Assembly (NCBI RefSeq): GCF_901827155.1
Contig: NZ_LR594659.1
Coordinates: 1,550,001-1,614,000 of the forward strand
Reading direction: 5' to 3'
DNA from: Variovorax sp. PBL-H6
Lineage (GTDB): Bacteria > Pseudomonadota > Gammaproteobacteria > Burkholderiales > Burkholderiaceae_C
DNA length: 64,000 nt
Both the position numbers and the translations under genes were made by a program. Under the pieces are notes generated by a model. That model worked only from the letters and a program-made list of their open reading frames with translations, was not told the DNA's origin and made no database searches. Of this stretch, positions 1 to 8,754 are shown piece by piece; the stretch's first letter is position 1; the number at the start of each line of letters is the position of its first letter.

Positions 1-3000
1 GCGTTCGCCGCGCTGCCGCCCGAGATACGCGCCAATGCACGCCGGCCCGAGCTGCTGGTGGTGACCAAGTCGACGTCGCGTTCGACCGTTCACCGGCCTG
101 GCCGCCTGGACTATGTGGCGGTCAAGCGTTTCGACGAGCGGGGAGAGGTGTGCGGCGAAGACCGGTTCCTCGGTCTCTTCACCTCCACCGCCTACAGCGC
201 CAACCCGGCCGAGATCCCGCTGCTGCGCCGCAAGATCGCCAGCGTGGTGGAGCGTGCCGGTCTTCCAGCGGGCAGCCATTCGGGCAAGGCGCTGATCAAC
301 ATCCTCGAGACCTACCCGCGCGACGAGCTGTTCCAGATCAGCAACGATGACCTGCTGCAGACGGCGATGGGCATCCTGCACCTGGGCGAACGACAGCGCT
401 TCCGGCTGTTCGTGCGGCGCGATCCCTTCGAGCGCTTCCTGTCCTGCCTGATCTACGCGCCGCGCGAGAACTACACCACCGAGCTGCGCCAGAAGTGGCA
501 GGACATCCTGCTGCGCGAGTTCAACGGCATTGCTTCCGAGTTCAACGTGCACCTTTCCGAATCGGTGCTGGCGCGCGTCCAGATCACGGTGCGCACCAAG
601 CCCGGAAGCATTCCCGCCTTCGATGTGCGCGAGCTGGAGGAGAAGCTGGTGGCCGCCGCCCGCCGCTGGGACGACGACCTGAAGACCGCGCTGATCGAAG
701 CCGCCGGCGAGGCGCAGGGCAACGCCTTGCTGCAGCGCTTCGGAGCGGCCTTTCCGGCCGGCTACCGCGACGAGTTCGCAGCGCGCGCCGCGGTGCACGA
801 CATCCAGCTGATGGCGCAGCTGAGCGACGAGCAGCGCCTGGGCATGAACCTTTACCGCCCGCTCGAAGCAGCTCCCGGCACGCTGCGCTTCAAGGTGCTG
901 CGGCGCGGCGAGCCGATCACGTTGTCGGCGAGCCTGCCGATGCTCGAGCACCTGGGCATGAAGGTGCTCGACGAGCATCCGCACCGCGTCGCTCCACAGG
1001 GCGAGTCGCCGGTCTGGGTCCATGACTTCGGGCTCCTGGCCGCCTCGGGCGACACCGAGATCGAAGTGGATGCGCTGCGTCCGGTGTTCGAGGAAGCCTT
1101 CCACGCCGTGCTGAACGGCGACGTCGAGAACGACGATTTCAATCGCCTGGTGCCAGCGGTGCAGCTGCCGGTTCACGAGATCGTGATCCTGCGCGCCTAC
1201 GCCAAGTACATTCGGCAGATCGGCTTCGCGCTCTCGCAGTCTTTCATCGAGGGCACGCTCGCCACCCATGCCGGCATTGCGCGGGCGCTGGTGGAGCTCT
1301 TCAAGCTGCGCTTCGACCCGCAGCCGGCGCTCGATGCGCAGGCGCGCGAGGAAGAGAAGGTGCGCGAGATCGAGGCCGCGCTGGACGGGGTGTCCAACCT
1401 GTCGGAAGACCGCGTGCTGCGGCAGTACCTGGCGCTGATCCAGGCGACCCTGCGCACCAATTACTGGCGCCGAGATGCTGCCGGACGGCGCCGCGGCTTC
1501 CTGTCCTTCAAGTTCGATGCGGCCAAGGTACCCGACCTGCCGGCGCCGAAGCCGCTGTTCGAGATCTTCGTGTATTCGACCCGCTTCGAAGGCGTGCACC
1601 TGCGCGGCGGGCGCGTTGCACGCGGCGGGCTGCGGTGGTCGGACCGGCCGGAGGATTTCCGCACCGAGGTGCTGGGCCTGGTCAAGGCGCAGATGGTGAA
1701 GAACACCGTCATCGTTCCCGTGGGTTCCAAGGGCGGCTTCGTCCTGAAGCGTGCGCCAGCAGCGAGCGACCGCGAGGCCTACCTGCGCGAGGGCGTGGCC
1801 TGCTACCAGAACTACCTGCGGGGCCTGCTCGACATTACCGACAACCTGGCCGGCACCGCCATCGTGCCGCCGGCGCAGGTACGCCGCCACGATGCGGACG
1901 ACGCCTACCTGGTGGTTGCGGCCGACAAGGGCACCGCCACCTTCAGCGACTACGCCAACGGCATCAGCAAGGAGTACGGCTTCTGGCTGGGCGATGCCTT
2001 TGCCTCGGGCGGCTCGGTGGGTTACGACCACAAGGCCATGGGCATCACCGCCCGCGGCGCCTGGGAGTCGGTCAAGCGGCATTTTCGCGAGATGGGCATC
2101 GATACCCAGAGCACGGAGTTCACCGTCGCCGGCATCGGCGACATGTCGGGCGATGTGTTCGGCAATGGCATGCTGCTGTCACCGCACATCCTGCTGGTGG
2201 CGGCCTTCGACCACCGCCACATCTTCCTGGACCCGTCGCCCGATGCGGCAAAGAGCTTCGCGGAGCGCGATCGCCTGTTCAAGCTGCCGCGCTCCTCGTG
2301 GGCCGACTACGACGCGAGCGTGATCTCCGAAGGCGGCGGCGTGCATGCGCGCAGCGCCAAATCCATCTCGCTCACCGCGCAGGTGAAGCAGGCATTGGAC
2401 ATCCAGGCCGATGCGTTGACACCCACCGAGCTGGTCAACGCCATTCTCAAGGCACCCGTGGCGCTGATCTACAACGGCGGCATCGGCACCTACGTGAAGG
2501 CGGCCGGCGAGACCCACGCGCAGGTAGGCGACCGCGCGAACGACGCGCTGCGCGTCAATGGCCGCGAGCTGCGCTGCAAGGTCTTTGCCGAGGGCGGCAA
2601 CCTGGGCTGCACGCAACTCGGGCGCATCGAGTACGCGCGTGCCGGCGGGCGCATCAACACCGATGCCATCGACAACTCGGCCGGTGTCGACACGTCCGAC
2701 CACGAGGTCAACATCAAGATCCTGCTCGGCCTGCCGATCACCGAAGGCGAGCTCACCGAGAAGCAGCGCAACGCGGTCCTGCCGGAGATGACCGACGACG
2801 TGGCGGCATTGGTGCTGCGCGACAACGTCTTCCAGACCCAGGTGCTCTCGGTCACCGGACGCATCGCGCCGCAGTTGCTGGACGCGCAGACGCGCTTCAT
2901 GCAATACCTGGAGAAGGCCGGGCGCCTGAACCGGGCCATCGAGTACCTGCCGTCCGACGAGGAACTGGCCGAGCGGCGGGCGCAGGGCCAGGGCCTCACC

Positions 3001-4011
3001 AGCCCGGAGCGCGCGGTAGTGCTGGCCTACAGCAAGATCTGGCTGTACGACGAGCTGCTCGAGTCGACGCTGCCCGACGACCCTTGGGTCGCGACGGCGC
3101 TGGAGCGCTACTTCCCGTCGCTGCTGCGCGAGCGCTTTGCGGCCTGGATGCCGCGCCATCCGCTCAAGCGCGAGATCATCGCCACGCACGTCACCAACAG
3201 CACGATCAACCGTGTCGGCAGCACCTTCATGCACCGGCTCGTCGAAGCCACCGGTGCGCGCGCCTTCGAGGTGGTGCGCGCCTACCTGCTGTCGCGCGAG
3301 ATCTTCGGCATGGTGCCGCTGTGGCTCGCCATCGAGGCGCTGGACAACCGGGTCGACGACGAGGTGCAGTCCGGCATGCTGATCGCCACGAGCCGCCAGC
3401 TGGAGCGCGGCACCATGTGGTTCCTGCGTTCTCGCCGGCTGACCGAGGACATGGCCTCGACCATCGAGCACTTCAAGTCGAACGTCGAGGCGCTCTCGGC
3501 TCGGCTGCCGCAACTGCTCGACGCCGACGAGCGCGCCCGTGTCGATACTGCGGCGGCCCACTACACGACGCGTGGCGTGCCGCGCGAGCTGGCGGAGCGC
3601 GTGGTGAACTTCGGCACGCTCTACGCCACGCTCGACATCGCCGAGATCGCCGGCAGCGCACGCTGGCCGGTCGAGCTGGTGGCCGCGATCTACTTCGATC
3701 TTGCCAACCGGCTCGGAATGCCGTGGCTGCGGGATCGCATCTCCGCGTTGCCGGGCGATCAGCACTGGCAGGCGCTCGCCAAGAGCGCGATGCAGGACGA
3801 CCTCTCCGGCCTGCAGCGTGCCATCACCCATGCGGTGCTCACCGGCGGGGGCGAGGGCGAATCGCCGGCTGCCCGCATCGAGGCGTGGCAGGCCAGCAAC
3901 GGCCGCACGCTCGAACGCGCGGCGCAGCTGATGGGCGAACTTCGCGCGGTCGCGGTGCCCGATGCTGCGATGCTGGCCGTGGCGCTGCGCGAGCTGCGGG
4001 CGCTGGCCTGA
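1..4011 (+). CDS. NAD-specific glutamate dehydrogenase, large type (5' end outside window)
   Basis: The protein catalyses NAD-dependent oxidative deamination of glutamate to 2-oxoglutarate in the cytosol. The reading frame is open from base 1 and ends with TGA at 4009-4011, giving at least 1336 residues. The large bacterial NAD-GDH family is about 1,600 residues, so a few hundred N-terminal residues lie outside the window. The GTG at 58 is only an internal codon. The catalytic core shows GGLRWSDRPEDFR, MVKNTVIVPVGSKGGF and AEGGNLGCTQLGR, typical of this family. Conservation runs unbroken from about 1500 to 2900, and the C-terminal helical region continues to the stop. No frameshift is visible. 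Family assignment is firm. Confidence 0.96.
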   Translation, partial: AFAALPPEIRANARRPELLVVTKSTSRSTVHRPGRLDYVAVKRFDERGEVCGEDRFLGLFTSTAYSANPAEIPLLRRKIASVVERAGLPAGSHSGKALINILETYPRDELFQISNDDLLQTAMGILHLGERQRFRLFVRRDPFERFLSCLIYAPRENYTTELRQKWQDILLREFNGIASEFNVHLSESVLARVQITVRTKPGSIPAFDVRELEEKLVAAARRWDDDLKTALIEAAGEAQGNALLQRFGAAFPAGYRDEFAARAAVHDIQLMAQLSDEQRLGMNLYRPLEAAPGTLRFKVLRRGEPITLSASLPMLEHLGMKVLDEHPHRVAPQGESPVWVHDFGLLAASGDTEIEVDALRPVFEEAFHAVLNGDVENDDFNRLVPAVQLPVHEIVILRAYAKYIRQIGFALSQSFIEGTLATHAGIARALVELFKLRFDPQPALDAQAREEEKVREIEAALDGVSNLSEDRVLRQYLALIQATLRTNYWRRDAAGRRRGFLSFKFDAAKVPDLPAPKPLFEIFVYSTRFEGVHLRGGRVARGGLRWSDRPEDFRTEVLGLVKAQMVKNTVIVPVGSKGGFVLKRAPAASDREAYLREGVACYQNYLRGLLDITDNLAGTAIVPPAQVRRHDADDAYLVVAADKGTATFSDYANGISKEYGFWLGDAFASGGSVGYDHKAMGITARGAWESVKRHFREMGIDTQSTEFTVAGIGDMSGDVFGNGMLLSPHILLVAAFDHRHIFLDPSPDAAKSFAERDRLFKLPRSSWADYDASVISEGGGVHARSAKSISLTAQVKQALDIQADALTPTELVNAILKAPVALIYNGGIGTYVKAAGETHAQVGDRANDALRVNGRELRCKVFAEGGNLGCTQLGRIEYARAGGRINTDAIDNSAGVDTSDHEVNIKILLGLPITEGELTEKQRNAVLPEMTDDVAALVLRDNVFQTQVLSVTGRIAPQLLDAQTRFMQYLEKAGRLNRAIEYLPSDEELAERRAQGQGLTSPERAVVLAYSKIWLYDELLESTLPDDPWVATALERYFPSLLRERFAAWMPRHPLKREIIATHVTNSTINRVGSTFMHRLVEATGARAFEVVRAYLLSREIFGMVPLWLAIEALDNRVDDEVQSGMLIATSRQLERGTMWFLRSRRLTEDMASTIEHFKSNVEALSARLPQLLDADERARVDTAAAHYTTRGVPRELAERVVNFGTLYATLDIAEIAGSARWPVELVAAIYFDLANRLGMPWLRDRISALPGDQHWQALAKSAMQDDLSGLQRAITHAVLTGGGEGESPAARIEAWQASNGRTLERAAQLMGELRAVAVPDAAMLAVALRELRALA

Positions 4012-4098
4012 AGTCGCCCAGGCGGCTGCCGCCTGCTTTGGCGGCGACATGCTCCACAATCGCTACAAGAACACAGACAAGAGCGAATGGAGGACTGG

Positions 4099-4305
4099 AT
4101 GGCCTACGAGCTGCTGAGAATAATTGCCGGCGCTTCGTTGCCGATGACGCTGAGTTCAGAGGCGGACATCGAGAACCTGCGCGTCCTTCGCGACGCAGGC
4201 TATGTGAAAGTCGAGTTGCCGCCGCAAGGCAGGCCCGCCTCCGCAGTGGTGACCGCGTTGACACCGCTCGGCCGCACTGCCATGCGCTATTTCGGCGGTG
4301 GCTAG
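4099..4305 (+). CDS. Small hypothetical protein, 68 aa
   Basis: This short frame lies just downstream of the glutamate dehydrogenase and is followed by a strong terminator. I do not recognise a family. The ATG at 4099 is preferred over the ATG at 4087 because GGAGGA (4089-4094) sits four bases before it. The product starts MAYELLRIIAGA and ends in a small C-terminal segment with TALTPLGRTAMRYF, which resembles the end of a winged-helix fold. No membrane segment or signal peptide is seen. It could be a small cytosolic regulator, but that is inference. Confidence 0.5.
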   Translation: MAYELLRIIAGASLPMTLSSEADIENLRVLRDAGYVKVELPPQGRPASAVVTALTPLGRTAMRYFGGG

Positions 4306-4368
4306 ATGCCGGCCGTTGTGCCTGCGCGACGCAGGCGGCGGCGCATCGGCATCGCACCCAGTTAAGAT

Positions 4369-4483
4369 CGCACCACGGTGGGCCGCCGGGTGCGGGCTTC
4401 CATGCAGCCTCGTGGGCTGCCGGAGCTTTCGCAGCGCGCCCGAGAGCCGCACACCAGGGGGCCCCTCGACAGGGGCTTTTTTT
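4369..4483 (+). ncRNA. Candidate small RNA or leader ending in a strong terminator
   Basis: Between the small ORF stop (4305) and the kinase start (4518) lie 212 GC-rich bases. TAAGAT at 4363-4368 resembles a -10 hexamer, and about 110 bases later there is a textbook terminator. The intervening bases can form several GC-rich hairpins. No known RNA family is recognised and no clear -35 is present, so the segment may simply be a 3' untranslated region. Confidence 0.22.
4461..4483 (+). terminator. Rho-independent terminator
   Basis: GCCCCT (4461-4466), a four-base loop CGAC and AGGGGC (4471-4476) form a perfect stem followed by seven T residues (4477-4483). It ends transcription from the dehydrogenase/small-ORF side before the histidine kinase gene. 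Confidence 0.85.
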
Positions 4484-4517
4484 ATGGCCGCTCTGACATC
4501 GGGAGGGACTGTGAGCC

Positions 4518-5954
4518 ATGATGGGTAATTCGTCCTTCGCGGGGCTTGGCAACTCGTCCTTTGCCAGCCTTACGCCGGCGCCGGCTTCCGCCGACGAGGC
4601 CGAACCATGGGTGCGCGGCGAACTGATCCGCAGCCTCATGCGGGCCTCCCGCGGCTCCTACCTGCTGGCAGCGGCGCTGATGCCGGCCATGGTGGGCCTG
4701 AGCTGGGGTCATGTGCCCGCCTGGCAGCTCTTCGTCTGGTTGGCCATCGGCATCGCGGCAACCGCCTGCCGCATCTGGGGTGAACAGGTCTACGGCCGCC
4801 ACTATGCCGACCGCGATTCGGCCGCGCAGCAGTACTTCGTCGAGCGCTACCGCTATCTGTGGAGCGCCAGCGCCTTCGCCTGGGGTTTGTCGATCCTGAT
4901 CTTCTTCGAGCGCACGCCGCTGGTGAACCAGTTCATGAGCTGGCTCATCGTTGCGGGCGTGGCCACCTTTCCCCTCAACGGGCTGGCGCTGCATCCGCCG
5001 CTGCTCAAGCGCTACGTCAACACGCTCTTCGTCACCATGCTGGCGGCGATCGTCTTTCGCGTCATCGAGCTCAATTTCGAGCGCCCGCATTTCCACTACG
5101 GTTTCCTGCTGCTGCCGGGCCTGCACTGGTGGCTGCTCCTGCGCGCCGGGCGGCGCATCCATGAAACCGCGCGCAACAGCTTCGAGCTGCTCTTTCACAA
5201 CCACATCCTGATCAACTCGCTGACCCAGCAGCGCCAGGCGGCGGTGTCGGCGGTGGCGATGAAGAACCGCTTTCTCGCGAGCGCCGCGCACGACATGCGC
5301 CAGCCGGTGCTGGCGCTCTCGCTCTACGCCGACTGGCTGCGCAACGAGCCGGAGCTCGTGGCCGAGATCGCGCCGAAGATCGTGCGCGCCACGCACGCGG
5401 TCAATGCCTTGTTCGATTCGCTGTTCGACCTCGCCCGCATCGACTCGGGGCAGGTGCGGCTGCACATCGAGCGTGTGGACGTGGCCCAGCTGCTGCACGA
5501 CCTGGAGCTCCAGTACCGCCCGGTCGCGGAGGCCAAGGGCCTGAGCTTCCGGATGCACGTGAGCTCGGGCACCGTGCTGACCGACCCGATCCGCGTGCGC
5601 CGCATGATCGGCAACCTGCTGGCCAATGCGATCAAGTACACGGCTGAAGGTGGCGTGCTGCTGGCTTCGCGCCACACCCGCGACGGCCTTCGGGTGGAGG
5701 TGTGGGACACCGGCATCGGCATCGCGCGCGAGCACCTGCGCGACGTGTTCCTGGAGTTCTACAAGGTCGCCGACCATGCCGGCACCTCCGACGGCTTCGG
5801 CCTGGGCCTGGCGATCGTGGCGCGGCTGTCGCACGCCCTCGGCCACCCCGTCAGCGTGCGCTCCAGGCTGGGCCGTGGCAGCGTGTTCCGGGTGGCCCTC
5901 CACGACGCGGACGAGTCGCAGGCCCAGACCCGCATCTCAGGCGCCGTGGGTTGA
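4518..5954 (+). CDS. Membrane sensor histidine kinase
   Basis: 478-residue kinase. Residues about 45-210 contain hydrophobic segments consistent with several transmembrane helices. A HisKA-type dimerisation helix follows, with the phospho-acceptor His258 in AAHDMRQPVLALS. A HATPase_c domain comes next, with the N box NLLANAIKYT, the G1 box DTGIGI and the G2 box GFGLGLAIV. The N-terminus carries a near-duplicate GNSSFAGL/GNSSFASL. GGAGGG at 4502-4507 serves the first of two adjacent ATGs. The gene converges on a LuxR-type response regulator (6013-6615), a likely partner. The signal sensed is unknown; the membrane part has no obvious periplasmic PAS or Cache domain. Confidence 0.93.
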   Translation: MMGNSSFAGLGNSSFASLTPAPASADEAEPWVRGELIRSLMRASRGSYLLAAALMPAMVGLSWGHVPAWQLFVWLAIGIAATACRIWGEQVYGRHYADRDSAAQQYFVERYRYLWSASAFAWGLSILIFFERTPLVNQFMSWLIVAGVATFPLNGLALHPPLLKRYVNTLFVTMLAAIVFRVIELNFERPHFHYGFLLLPGLHWWLLLRAGRRIHETARNSFELLFHNHILINSLTQQRQAAVSAVAMKNRFLASAAHDMRQPVLALSLYADWLRNEPELVAEIAPKIVRATHAVNALFDSLFDLARIDSGQVRLHIERVDVAQLLHDLELQYRPVAEAKGLSFRMHVSSGTVLTDPIRVRRMIGNLLANAIKYTAEGGVLLASRHTRDGLRVEVWDTGIGIAREHLRDVFLEFYKVADHAGTSDGFGLGLAIVARLSHALGHPVSVRSRLGRGSVFRVALHDADESQAQTRISGAVG

Positions 5955-6002
5955 AAAAAACGGCCGGAGGCCCGAAAGAAGGACCGGGCCGAAGGGCCCG
6001 GT
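5954..6002. terminator. Shared terminator region between convergent kinase and regulator
   Basis: ACCGGGCC (5983-5990) pairs perfectly with GGCCCGGT (5995-6002) around a four-base loop. A second small hairpin (GGCC pairs within 5962-5973) is followed, on the minus strand, by seven U residues (complement of 5954-5960). The arrangement gives a good minus-strand terminator for the response regulator gene and a hairpin behind the kinase gene on the plus strand. Confidence 0.65.
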
Positions 6003-6012
6003 TATCGTCTGC

Positions 6013-6615
6013 TTAAGGGTTGCTGGACAAAAGTCCGTTGGTGCGCGCGTGGTGCAGCGCCTGCGTCCGGCTCTTGACGCCGAGCCGCCTGAACAGGCGC
6101 CACAGGTGCACCTTGACCGTGTGCTCACTGATGTCGAGCTCGGTCGCGATGTCGCGGTTGCTCATGCCCTGGTCCAGCATGGCGATCAGCTGGGTCTGGC
6201 GCTTCGAGAGCTTGCTGCTGGCCGCGGCCACCGGTTCCTCGGCCTCCGTATCGGCCATCAGCAGGCCGCGCAGCGCGGCGGTGAGTTCGGCCGAACTGGC
6301 CGACTTCTCGATGTAGGTGTCCGCGCCGGCCTCGATGCAGGCCTCTTCCATGTCGCCGGCCGGCGAGGCCGAATAGACAGCCACCGGCACGTCGGGATAA
6401 ATCTTCTTCACCGCGATCACGCCCGAAACACCCGTGACGTCGGGCAGTTTCAGGTCGAGGCAGAACAGCCCGGGCTCCCCATGCTGCTTGACGGCGCTGG
6501 CCAGCTTGTCGAGCCTTTCGAGCTCCACGATGGTTTCAGCCGGCCGCAGGCGCCGCAGCACCATCACGATGGCGTCGCGCATCAGGGGGTGGTCGTCGAT
6601 GACATAAATACTCAT
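6013..6615 (-). CDS. LuxR/NarL-family response regulator
   Basis: 200 residues. The N-terminal receiver domain has acidic residues in VIDDHP (residues 5-10), the phosphorylated Asp54 in LFCLDLKLPD, and the conserved Lys104 in YIEKSAS. The C-terminal GerE/LuxR helix-turn-helix includes LSKRQTQLIAMLDQG and ISEHTVKVHLWRLFRRLGV. It is convergent with the kinase at 4518-5954 with only 58 bases between stops, so the pair probably forms a two-component system made from separate promoters. Target genes cannot be read from the sequence. Confidence 0.93.
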   Translation of the reverse strand: MSIYVIDDHPLMRDAIVMVLRRLRPAETIVELERLDKLASAVKQHGEPGLFCLDLKLPDVTGVSGVIAVKKIYPDVPVAVYSASPAGDMEEACIEAGADTYIEKSASSAELTAALRGLLMADTEAEEPVAAASSKLSKRQTQLIAMLDQGMSNRDIATELDISEHTVKVHLWRLFRRLGVKSRTQALHHARTNGLLSSNP

Positions 6616-6678
6616 AACATTTTTCTCACTGTATGCGGACCGGCTGGCCGGCCCTTGTGGGTCGCGAGGCGTTCTTCC

Positions 6679-8022
6679 CTAGTCGTTCGTGTCGCCCATC
6701 GCTTCGGCAGCGAGCGCTTCGAGTGCGTCCGTTGCCGCGCGCATGTTTGCATTGTCGACGGGTTCGAGCTGCGCGGCGAGCAAGGTCAGAGCCGCGCCGC
6801 GCTGTTCCTTCAGCGTGCCAATCGCCCGGCCCGCATCTTGCGGCGATGCAAAACCCAAGCTTTGTAACAGTTGTGAGCCGTGTTCGTCGAGAAGCTTGAA
6901 ATAAAAGAGCCCATCCTTGTCGCGGTATTGCTTGAACGAAGCCCTGGCACCTTTGGCAGACTTGGCCGCCTTGGGCCGCGCCGCGCCCCTGTTGCCCGCG
7001 TCCGCGAGGTTGCGCAGGCCAACCGCATGGCGCAGCTCGGCCATGAAGGGGTGTGAGATCGCCCGCGCCTTCCCGGCCCCGGCCAGCAGGATTTTCTCGA
7101 TCTGCGCCGGGTCGTTGACCAGGCTCTCGTACTGCGCCCGCATCGGTGCGATTTCGCGATCGATGCGCTCGAAAAGGCGCTGCTTTGCATCGCCCCAGGA
7201 AATTCCCTCGGCGAAGGCGCGCCGCAGCGCTTCGGTTTCTTCGGCGTCGGCGAAGGCCTGGTAGATCTGGAACAGCGCCGAGCCTTCGGTGTCCTTCGGC
7301 TCGCCGGGTGCGCGGGAGTCCGTCACGATGCCGGCGATCAGCTTCTGCAGCTGGGCGCGCGGGGCGAAGAGCGGGATGGTGTTGTCGTAGCTCTTGCTCA
7401 TCTTGCGGCCATCGAGGCCCGGCAGCGTCGCCACTGCGTCGTCGATTTCGGCGTCGGGCAGGGTGAAGTGCTCGCCGTACAGGTGATTGAAGCGCTGTCC
7501 CATGTCGCGCGCCATCTCGATGTGCTGGATCTGGTCGCGGCCCACGGGCACCTTGTGGGCGTTGAACATCAGGATGTCGGCGCCCATCAGCACGGGGTAC
7601 ATGAAGAGGCCCGCGCTGACGTCCGCGTCCGGGTCCTCGCCGCGCGCGGCGTTCTTGTCCACCTGCGCCTTGTACGCATGGGCACGGTTCAGCAGGCCTT
7701 TGCCGGTGACGCAGGTCAGCAGCCAGGTCAGCTCCGGGATCTCGGGGATGTCGGACTGGCGATAGAAGGTGACGCGCTGCGGGTCGAGGCCGCAGGCCAG
7801 CCAGGTCGCCGCGATCTCCAGCGTGGAGCGCTGGATGCGCGCCGGCTCGTCGACCTTGATCAGCGCGTGGTAGTCGGCCAGGAAATAGAAGCTCTGAACG
7901 TGGGCCTCGCGGCTGAAGCGCACCGAGGGGCGCACCGAGCCGACGTAGTTGCCCAGGTGCGGTGTGCCGCTGGTGGTGATGCCGGTGAGAAAGCGAACGG
8001 GCTTGGGAGAGGAACTTGCCAT
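6679..8022 (-). CDS. trpS: Tryptophanyl-tRNA synthetase with C-terminal extra domain
   Basis: Class I aminoacyl-tRNA synthetase that charges tRNA-Trp. The HIGH-type motif is SGTPHLGN (residues 18-25) and the KMSKS loop is at residues 207-211 in GRKMSKSYDN. At 447 residues it is about 100 longer than the common 330-345 residue enzyme. The extra C-terminal part holds FKQYRDKDGLFYFKLLDEHG near residues 362-381, which resembles the short YegP/DUF1508 fold, followed by a helical tail. It lies 13 bases downstream of the M50 protease gene on the same strand. Confidence 0.96.
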   Translation of the reverse strand: MASSSPKPVRFLTGITTSGTPHLGNYVGSVRPSVRFSREAHVQSFYFLADYHALIKVDEPARIQRSTLEIAATWLACGLDPQRVTFYRQSDIPEIPELTWLLTCVTGKGLLNRAHAYKAQVDKNAARGEDPDADVSAGLFMYPVLMGADILMFNAHKVPVGRDQIQHIEMARDMGQRFNHLYGEHFTLPDAEIDDAVATLPGLDGRKMSKSYDNTIPLFAPRAQLQKLIAGIVTDSRAPGEPKDTEGSALFQIYQAFADAEETEALRRAFAEGISWGDAKQRLFERIDREIAPMRAQYESLVNDPAQIEKILLAGAGKARAISHPFMAELRHAVGLRNLADAGNRGAARPKAAKSAKGARASFKQYRDKDGLFYFKLLDEHGSQLLQSLGFASPQDAGRAIGTLKEQRGAALTLLAAQLEPVDNANMRAATDALEALAAEAMGDTND

Positions 8023-8035
8023 TGCAGGAGCCTAG

Positions 8036-8707
8036 TCAGCGCAGCAGCGCCGTGATGGGCGAGATGAGCAGGCCGATGGCCTGGTAGCCGAAGCTCATCA
8101 GCGGGCGCAGCCACCAGGTGCTGACGATGCCGGCAATGACCAGGCCCATGACGATGAAGAAGCCATAAGGCTCGATGCGCGCCAGGAAGTCCTGCGCGGC
8201 GCCACGCGGCAGCAGGCCGGCGAGCACCCGCCCGCCGTCCAGCGGGGGCAGGGGGAACAGGTTGAAGGCCCACATCACCAGATTGACCAGAACGCCGCCG
8301 CGCGCCATCTCGAGAAAGAAGGTTTCCTCGACGCCGGCGGCCCGCATCAGCACGAAGGCCAGCGCCCACAGGATCGCCTGGATGAAGTTCGAGGCCGGGC
8401 CGGCCAGCGCCACCCAGATCATGTCGCGCTTCGGATGGCGCAGCCGGCCGAAGTTGACCGGCACCGGCTTGGCATAGCCGAACAGGAAGGCGCCCGAGGT
8501 GGCGAAATAGAGCAGCAGCGGCATCAGGATGGTGCCGATGGGGTCGATGTGCTTGATGGGATTGAGCGTCACGCGGCCCATCATCCAGGCCGTCTGGTCG
8601 CCCAGGTAGCGGGCCACGTAGCCATGGGCCGCCTCATGCACCGTGATCGCGAAGATCACGGGCAGTGCATAGATCAGCACTTTTTCGATCAGGTTGGAGA
8701 TATCCAC
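8036..8707 (-). CDS. Site-2-protease-like M50 family membrane metallopeptidase
   Basis: 223-residue polytopic membrane protein. The zinc-binding HExxH is seen as VHEAAHGYVARYLGD near residue 24, and the second metal motif as LPPLDGGRVLAG near residue 170. Hydrophobic helices flank both motifs. It starts with GTG (MDISNLIEKV). Compact M50 proteins of this kind are common between a YciO-like gene and trpS in betaproteobacteria. The substrate is unknown; intramembrane cleavage is inferred from the family. Confidence 0.9.
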   Translation of the reverse strand: MDISNLIEKVLIYALPVIFAITVHEAAHGYVARYLGDQTAWMMGRVTLNPIKHIDPIGTILMPLLLYFATSGAFLFGYAKPVPVNFGRLRHPKRDMIWVALAGPASNFIQAILWALAFVLMRAAGVEETFFLEMARGGVLVNLVMWAFNLFPLPPLDGGRVLAGLLPRGAAQDFLARIEPYGFFIVMGLVIAGIVSTWWLRPLMSFGYQAIGLLISPITALLR

Positions 8708-8754
8708 CGAACGATTGTCTCAGACGGCTCCGGCCGAGCCGGGCGGGCAGACGT

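Noticed and set aside
2179..4059. Minus-strand 626-codon frame under the glutamate dehydrogenase
   Set aside because: It is antisense to a conserved enzyme, has no motifs and no ribosome site.
1635..4496. Long plus-strand frame overlapping the glutamate dehydrogenase in another frame
   Set aside because: It is rich in Arg, Ala, Gly and His without motifs, and it is the shadow of the real frame.
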